A stretch of 42,549 bases of DNA, from IMG/VR virus record IMGVR_UViG_3300018080_000288, positions 1-42,549 of that record; one strand, given 5' to 3'. Below are positions 37,746-42,549 of this stretch, one piece after another. The translations under genes were made by a program, and so were the position numbers. The DNA is from a virus. The notes beneath the pieces were generated by a model. That model had not been told where the DNA came from and did no database searches. It saw only the letters and a program-made list of their open reading frames with translations. Positions within the stretch are counted from its first letter, which is position 1. Each line of letters starts with the position of its first letter.

Positions 37746-39301
37746 TCTTCGGTTCCTCCGGTTTGTCCGGGGATTGCTTCTTCCTCTTCGTCGTCGTCCA
37801 CGTCCTCGCCGTCCATAATGAACGGGATCCCGAGGAATTCATACTTGTCTTTCTCGCGGGCGATCTGTGTCGCCTTCTGTTCCCAATCGTCGCCCGACTC
37901 CGCGCATACATCGGCCCGGGACTTGAATCCCATCGAAACGGCGATCTTGTTCGCTTGTGTTTCTTTCAAGGGATCGACGGACTTCCATCCGGGCGGGGTC
38001 CAGAGTGCGCGAGTGTATTCCCATTGATTGCGATAAAAATCGCCGACCGGGAGTTCTCCCCGAAGGAACGCCTCTTCGATCAGGATTTCATAGACGGGTT
38101 GACAAAGATGATCGATGATCAGTTGTTGAAGATCCTGAAAAACTCGATACGCTTGAAGAAGCGCCGCCCGCGCCGATGAATAATTCGTCTTGCTGAAATC
38201 CTTGAAAATCAGTTCATACGGAAGACCGAGCGCCGCGCCGATCGATCGAACAACGAGTTCAACGAATGAGTTGAACGTGTTCCCCGGACGCTTCGGATCC
38301 GAGAAGGTAATCTTCTGTCCCCCGGCGAGGTATTCAATCGCCCCGGGTTCCATCCCTTCCAGGCGTTGACCCGCATCATTCGTTTGATCCGATCGACCAT
38401 ATCCAACCGTATACGGATTGTCGGTTTCGACGAAAGCGGCGAAACACGCGCCGACCCTCGCCGCGACAAGTTCCGCCTCCATGTAATCGGCCAGGATCTT
38501 GAACGTGTCGAGGACCGGGGCGAAGAAGGGGATCCCCCGGGATTGTCCAGGTCGAAGACGCGGGAAAAAGTGAAAGACCATCGGGCGACCCTTGGAGTCA
38601 TACGCCGGAACCGGTTTTGAATCGTTGTAACCGTTGACCGGCGGACGTGAATCGCCCGGATGATACATGAGGAAGTGATAGTTTGATGGAACCCCGTTCT
38701 TGTCCTTCTCGATTCCGAACTTGACATTCGACCCGGTGATCGACCTCTTCGGGTCGTCAAGGCGATCCCCCTCGATCGCTTCGAGCGCGAGAAGATATGG
38801 TCGCCGCTTCGGATCCTTGATCGCCCGCCGGACGAAGATCGATTCGCCGCTTTCCAGAATTTGACGGACCGCGAGGGATTGCAGTTCGTTGAAATTCATT
38901 TGAAGATCGGACGACGCCGTCGGAACCCATCGGGAATAAACCTTCTCCGCGGCCGTCTGAAACGCCTTCGCCTTTTCGTCGTCGATCCCGATCGCCTTCG
39001 AGTCGATCACGCTTTGAGGTTTCAACCCGTTCAAGATCGTGTTGTTGACAACGGTTCCGGTCGCGCCGGACGCAATTGCGTTGTTCCGGTTGAGGTCCCG
39101 GGACTTGCTTCGGATCGTTTCGATGTATCCATCGATCGTCGTGTCCGCGGATTCAATGCCGGTTGTCCAATTGCTTGTTAAGCGGGTCGGCGATGCGCCG
39201 GAATAATACGTCGCGGAAAGGTTGAGGAAGTGACGCGCCGCGACTCTTTTCGCGGCCCGGACCGGGGAAACCCATGAAACGACTCGGTCGGAAAGATGCA
39301 A
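37742..39301 (-). CDS. Portal protein, lambda gpB type
   Basis: 519 aa. Signature features of the lambda portal family: NNAIASGATGTVVNNTILNGLKP near 73-95, HFFPRLRPGQSRGIPFFAPVLDTFKILADYMEAELVAARVGA near 244-285, EPGAIEYLAGGQKITFSDP near 318-336, and LGLPYELIFKDFSKTNYSSARAAL near 358-381. The 12-subunit ring is the DNA gate of the head. No ATG fits; TTG at 39299-39301 has AAGGGGG five bases upstream, so I use it. A TTG at 39314-39316 overlapping the previous stop is an alternative. Confidence 0.93.
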   Translation of the reverse strand: MHLSDRVVSWVSPVRAAKRVAARHFLNLSATYYSGASPTRLTSNWTTGIESADTTIDGYIETIRSKSRDLNRNNAIASGATGTVVNNTILNGLKPQSVIDSKAIGIDDEKAKAFQTAAEKVYSRWVPTASSDLQMNFNELQSLAVRQILESGESIFVRRAIKDPKRRPYLLALEAIEGDRLDDPKRSITGSNVKFGIEKDKNGVPSNYHFLMYHPGDSRPPVNGYNDSKPVPAYDSKGRPMVFHFFPRLRPGQSRGIPFFAPVLDTFKILADYMEAELVAARVGACFAAFVETDNPYTVGYGRSDQTNDAGQRLEGMEPGAIEYLAGGQKITFSDPKRPGNTFNSFVELVVRSIGAALGLPYELIFKDFSKTNYSSARAALLQAYRVFQDLQQLIIDHLCQPVYEILIEEAFLRGELPVGDFYRNQWEYTRALWTPPGWKSVDPLKETQANKIAVSMGFKSRADVCAESGDDWEQKATQIAREKDKYEFLGIPFIMDGEDVDDDEEEEAIPGQTGGTEE

Positions 39302-39312
39302 GCGGACCCCCT

Positions 39313-39525
39313 TCAAGACGGTTTGTCGAAGCGGGCGAGGTTTCGAACGCGCCCATGTGTTTCTGATTCCAGTTGAGAGGCGAAGTCTTTTCGCATCGCC
39401 CGAAGTTCCTTCAAGTCGGCCCGGGAATGTGCGCGACCTCCGATCGCATAGGTTTGACCATCTTGAAGAATCTCCGCGATCGCCGTATCGATCAGGTCGA
39501 GCATTTCACTTGTCGTCGATGCCAT
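39313..39525 (-). CDS. gpW-like head-tail joining protein
   Basis: 70 aa. MLDLIDTAIAEILQDGQTYAIGGRAHSRADLKELRAMRKDFASQLESE has the helix-hairpin-helix layout of the gpW/DUF6148-type connectors. These sit between terminase and portal in lambda-like phages and stabilise packaged heads. First gene after the 39554-39584 promoter. Confidence 0.82.
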   Translation of the reverse strand: MASTTSEMLDLIDTAIAEILQDGQTYAIGGRAHSRADLKELRAMRKDFASQLESETHGRVRNLARFDKPS

Positions 39526-39529
39526 AAAG

Positions 39530-39570
39530 AAACCCCGTGCTAGATTTGCCGATATACTAACACGGGGTTT
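39530..39570 (-). repeat. Inverted repeat flanking the gpW promoter -10
   Basis: Arms AAACCCCGTG and CACGGGGTTT (10 bp, perfect) separated by 21 bases that include the -10 box. The arm near the gene contains the GGGG that may serve as ribosome binding site. Confidence 0.7.
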
Positions 39571-39584
39571 TTGCAAAATGTCAA
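39554..39584 (-). promoter_or_regulatory. Promoter for the head-gene operon
   Basis: Minus strand -35 TTGACA (39579-39584), 19-base spacer and extended -10 TG-T-TAGTAT (39554-39559). A terminator lies just upstream, so it starts a new transcription unit. Confidence 0.62.
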
Positions 39585-39625
39585 GGAATGTGCGAAATAT
39601 GCCGACTCCGGGCGGATCCGGGCGG

Positions 39626-39664
39626 AAAAAAGGGGTTGACAGGGTTTTCCCGGACCCCCTTTTT
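39626..39664 (-). terminator. Terminator after the terminase genes
   Basis: Minus strand AAAAAGGGG and CCCCTTTTTT pair around a loop of about 20 bases containing a smaller GGG/CCC stem; the T-run follows. It begins at the stop codon of the 93-aa gene. The element is nearly symmetric and may work in both directions. Confidence 0.65.
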
Positions 39665-39944
39665 AATCGGCGTCGGGGTCGTAAACCTTGTCCCCCGACT
39701 TTGAGATGTACCGAAGAAAATGATCGAGGTTGTCGGCGTGTGCGCGATAAGATCCGTCGAGGATCACGACCGGCATTCCGATTGCGATCCATCGAACGAA
39801 GACTTCCTCGCCGATCTTGCAATACTTCATGATCTTCCGCTTCCCCCGGAACCATCGCGGATTACAATCGTCCTTATCGTCGCCGTTCGTTCCGTTCGTT
39901 CCGTTCTTTTTCAAACCCATTTCTTCCCGCTTCGCTTTACCCAT
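39663..39944 (-). CDS. Small basic protein after large terminase
   Basis: 93 aa. The N-terminal 35 residues are basic and glycine/asparagine-rich; the C-terminal part (YCKIGEEVFVRWIAIGMPVVILDGSYRAHADNLDHFLRYI) is folded. Overlaps the terminase 3' end by 34 bases. GGGGGG precedes the ATG. No family recognised. Confidence 0.65.
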   Translation of the reverse strand: MGKAKREEMGLKKNGTNGTNGDDKDDCNPRWFRGKRKIMKYCKIGEEVFVRWIAIGMPVVILDGSYRAHADNLDHFLRYISKSGDKVYDPDAD

Positions 39945-41803
39945 GAAGACCCCCCTTTCCTGGTGAATGATTCTTTGCGCGAGGACGGATGATCCGTCTT
40001 CCGCGGTTGCGGATTTGGTTCGTTGATCGTGTGAGCGCCCGCCCGAATCGCGGCCGCATAAGCATAAACGAAGTCATCGAGGGCGTGATTTTTCCGGCGG
40101 ATCGCGACCCATTCCTTCCGAACGTATCCCTTGTGAAGTCGCTCGACGTGCTTTTCCGCGGTCAATTCTTGATAAAGTGTGTCGGGATACCCGATCGGAA
40201 AATGAATGAATCCGGGTCCAGGGTTCGCGATCTTGTAACGGGAATAGATCGTCGATTTTGCGACATCGGTTCCGACGGTCCAGAGAAGGACGCCGCCCTT
40301 GATCGTTTGCCCCATGTATGCGACATCCTGTTTCGTCGGTTTTCTGATCAGGGGGGAGTTCATTTCCGAAGCGCCCTTGACCGCCATAACGACGGGTTGA
40401 CGCTCCCGGGCGTATCGGTAAACCGCTTGTGTCGAGTGACCGCCGGAATCGACCCCGGCCGAAACAACGTTCATCTTCCCGCCGCCCTCGACTTCGAAGG
40501 CCCGATAAATTATCCCGTCGAGTTGTTTCCATACGTCCTCTTGATTTGTGTCCCCGAAGAGTTCCCCGTATTCGATGATCCATGCTTCCTCGCGAGCGCC
40601 CCATCCGACAACGAGATATGAAAGGAACGTGTCCATAACATCGACCCCGGCCGAAAGAAGGCGAACGTCACGCGGGACCCGGCCGGGTTCATACGCTTCC
40701 GCCCGGACCTTGAGTTCGGACCATTCCGGTTGATCGCCGACTTCTTCATACGGTTCGCCCTTGCGCGTGTTCACCCAAACTTTCATTTTTTCCGGGTTGC
40801 CGACCGCTTCGAGAAATTCCTCGACGACCTGTTTCCAGGAAACCCAACCGACCGGAGAATACAAGGACGATATTTGATAACCGCGCCGCGGCCGTCCGGG
40901 ATGCGTCGGAATCCATTTTCCCTTTTCGAGCATTTCGGTTTTGTGATGTTCGTCGATCCGCTCGCCGCATTCCGCGCATTGATAACAAACATCGACGACG
41001 ATCCCGTCGGGATCCCGCTCGAACTTGATCCCGAATTCGGCATCCTTCCCGCCCCATTCCAGGCGTTGAAATTCCTCGCAATATGGACACGGGACAAAGT
41101 AATAACGTTGATCGGACGTGTTGAAGTATGCCTCGATCGCGCTTGTTCCCTTTTCAAGCGGCGTCGAGTTGTAAAAGATTTTTCTTCGTGTTCCGTATGA
41201 ATCGGTCCGCTTCTTCGCGAGGGCGAGGGGATCCCCTTCGCCGGGGATGATCTCAAATCCGTCGATGTCATCGAGAAAACAATTTTTGACCGACATCGAT
41301 CGGAAGTTCGCCCCGGAGTTCGAACCGCTCAACCAAAGATAACCGTTCGGAAACGACTTCCCGAGGATTGTGTTTTCGCCGTCCCGTGAGCGCCGCGGAA
41401 GGATCTTCCCTTTGAGTTTCGGAGTCGCCTCGATGCCCGGGGTCAATTTTTGTTTCGAGTGTTTCGTCGCGAGGTTGTCGGTCGGGAAGACCGCCATCAT
41501 TGAACAAGGGGAAACGTCAACCGTGTGAAAAATCCAGTTGTTCCCGCATTCCGTTATTCCGAGTTGAGTCGCCTTCATGACGCCGACTTCCTCGATGCCG
41601 GAATGAGGTCCGAGACAATCCATTATTTCGCGAAGATACGGGGTCCGCGAGGTTCGATATTTTCCCGGTTCGCTCGACCCCTTTTGAGGCAACCATCGGA
41701 ACCTATCCGCCCAATCGGAAATTTCAAAGAACGGATCAGGTCGAAGCGACGCCGCGATCGCTTGCGCGATCCTCGCCGTTGCTGAATCGTTCGAGGATAG
41801 CAT
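39911..41803 (-). CDS. Large terminase subunit, GpA family
   Basis: 630 aa. ATPase: Walker A-like MKATQLGITECG near residue 77, Walker B CFLDDIDGF near 175-183, coupling motif YNSTPLEKGTSAIEAYF near 211-227. Zinc-binding loops CPYC and CYQCAECGERI. Nuclease part starts with the Asp motif SAGVDVMDTFLSYLVVGWG near 395, and a later Asp-rich segment NHALDDFVYAYAAAI. It cuts and packages DNA with the small subunit. I chose the ATG with GAGGA upstream; an in-frame TTG lies 15 bases earlier. Confidence 0.95.
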   Translation of the reverse strand: MLSSNDSATARIAQAIAASLRPDPFFEISDWADRFRWLPQKGSSEPGKYRTSRTPYLREIMDCLGPHSGIEEVGVMKATQLGITECGNNWIFHTVDVSPCSMMAVFPTDNLATKHSKQKLTPGIEATPKLKGKILPRRSRDGENTILGKSFPNGYLWLSGSNSGANFRSMSVKNCFLDDIDGFEIIPGEGDPLALAKKRTDSYGTRRKIFYNSTPLEKGTSAIEAYFNTSDQRYYFVPCPYCEEFQRLEWGGKDAEFGIKFERDPDGIVVDVCYQCAECGERIDEHHKTEMLEKGKWIPTHPGRPRRGYQISSLYSPVGWVSWKQVVEEFLEAVGNPEKMKVWVNTRKGEPYEEVGDQPEWSELKVRAEAYEPGRVPRDVRLLSAGVDVMDTFLSYLVVGWGAREEAWIIEYGELFGDTNQEDVWKQLDGIIYRAFEVEGGGKMNVVSAGVDSGGHSTQAVYRYARERQPVVMAVKGASEMNSPLIRKPTKQDVAYMGQTIKGGVLLWTVGTDVAKSTIYSRYKIANPGPGFIHFPIGYPDTLYQELTAEKHVERLHKGYVRKEWVAIRRKNHALDDFVYAYAAAIRAGAHTINEPNPQPRKTDHPSSRKESFTRKGGSSWVKRSGKKWV

Positions 41804-42383
41804 TTGAAAGGTCCTCAAGAATCGTTGTTATCTCTTCGTTCAATCTTCGCTCGATGTCCGTCGCCGGGATCCCCGCGAGCATCGGGGCGGTCCTCGCCGG
41901 AATGTGAATGATCGCATCGCGAACGACGCGATGAATGTCGCCGACCGCTCGTAACGTTTCGTCGGCCGGGATCAAGGTCCCCTCTTTTTCCTTGACCTGG
42001 ATCTCGGCAAGTCGCGCCTTCCATCGTTCGTTGATCGCCCGCGCCTCGGTCAAGGTCAAGTCTTCGAACCCGGTCCCCGCGACCTCTTCCATCTTCTCGC
42101 GGAACGTCGGGGATCTCTTGACCTTCGGTCCCGTCTTCGCCTTCGCCTTCTTCTTCGGAGCGGCCCGCGGCCGGGACTTCTTTTTCTTCGCCGGGGGATC
42201 CCGGGTCGCCCGTTGCTTCAAGAGGGCGTCCGCCTTCTTCGGCTCAATGAACGTTCGTCCCCCGATCCGTTTCGTCGCCCCCTTGAGTTTCCCTTGATCA
42301 ACCCACTTTCGGACCGCGGAAACGGACTTCTTCCGCCGTCGAGCATACGCGGGAATTGAAATCGGATCGGGTTCCTTCTTCAT
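41736..42383 (-). CDS. Small terminase subunit, Nu1-like
   Basis: 215 aa. N-terminal winged helix (SIPAYARRRKKSVSAVRKWVDQGKLKGATKRIGGRTFIEPKKADALL), a long lysine/alanine/proline-rich linker, then a helical oligomerisation part (TLTEARAINERWKARLAEIQVKEKEGTLIPADETLRAVGDIHRVVRDAIIHIPARTAPMLAGI) as in Nu1/DUF1441 proteins. It recognises the packaging site, which should lie in the 166 bases upstream. Confidence 0.9.
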   Translation of the reverse strand: MKKEPDPISIPAYARRRKKSVSAVRKWVDQGKLKGATKRIGGRTFIEPKKADALLKQRATRDPPAKKKKSRPRAAPKKKAKAKTGPKVKRSPTFREKMEEVAGTGFEDLTLTEARAINERWKARLAEIQVKEKEGTLIPADETLRAVGDIHRVVRDAIIHIPARTAPMLAGIPATDIERRLNEEITTILEDLSNAILERFSNGEDRASDRGVAST

Positions 42384-42549
42384 CGTTACCTTTGGGCGGA
42401 TTTTGGACCTTCAAAAAACCCTCAAAAAGTGCGCCTTTTCTGTTCCGAATCCCTGTTCATGCGGGTTCCGGCCGGGTCCCCCTTCTGTAAGTGTGCGAAA
42501 AATAACCTTATTGAGAACCGAGAATCTAGGGGTCTTTTGTGCGCCTTGC
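42384..42549. other. Putative packaging region upstream of the small terminase
   Basis: 166 bases without a gene. GTGCGCCTT occurs at 42429-42437 and 42539-42547, 110 bases apart, and there is an AATAACCTTATT palindrome (42501-42512). In lambda the cos site lies about 190 bases before Nu1, so this region is the best candidate for terminase binding. Confidence 0.5.

Noticed and set aside
39636-39664. Plus-strand promoter from TTGACA at 39636
   Set aside because: No acceptable -10 box at 16-18 bases and no plus-strand gene downstream; kept only as a sequence similarity finding.

Overview
The window looks like one complete, or almost complete, genome of a tailed double-stranded DNA phage with a long non-contractile tail (siphovirus morphology) and lambda-type head genes. 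Every gene I can support lies on the minus strand, so the map is read from high to low coordinates. Genes are packed tightly, many start codons overlap the previous stop (ATGA), and most starts carry a GGGGA or GGAGG ribosome binding site. The first and last 8 bases of the window are identical, and the small terminase gene starts 166 bases from the right end. This fits either a circular assembly or a genome cut near its packaging site. Several predicted products have Sec signal peptides or lipoboxes, and there is an o-spanin-like lipoprotein, which points to a Gram-negative (diderm) host. I cannot name the host.

Morphogenesis block, 42383 down to about 15247: small terminase, large terminase (GpA type), a small basic protein, a terminator and new promoter, gpW-like connector, portal (lambda gpB type), S49 prohead protease with an internal start for a scaffold, decoration protein, major capsid protein, an exported protein with a virion-like domain, connector and tail-completion proteins, major tail protein, tail chaperones joined by a -1 frameshift (slippery GGGAAAA), tape measure protein, and large tail-tip and fibre proteins. 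It ends with membrane and lipoprotein genes that resemble a holin and a spanin pair.

Control region, 14822-15246: 425 bases without a convincing gene. It holds a probable late terminator, tandem 10-base TTGACATA-type repeats and a promoter candidate.

Accessory and replication block, 14821 down to 8: first an unusual run of about ten small cysteine-pair (zinc-ribbon-like) proteins, interrupted by a TOPRIM protein of Topo VI-A/Spo11 type and a small helix-turn-helix regulator with its own promoter and palindromic operator. Then come a Rad52/RecT-neighbourhood protein, a DUF1376-like replication protein and two conserved phage proteins. The left end has small accessory genes including two PD-(D/E)XK nucleases, a DUF1643 protein and the DUF5675 lysis-type protein. 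I see no integrase, CI-like repressor, DNA polymerase, helicase or methyltransferase, so the phage probably depends on host replication enzymes and there is no positive evidence for lysogeny.

The most unusual observation is at 5544-6143: a two-helix membrane protein whose cytoplasmic part is a shortened copy of the portal protein's conserved core, including the RPGQ-x-RG-x-P signature. Two other proteins with virion-like or adhesin-like domains (33955-34737 and 16362-20042) carry export signals. Together they suggest that this phage sends copies of virion-protein domains to the cell envelope, possibly for superinfection exclusion or decoy functions. That interpretation is inference.
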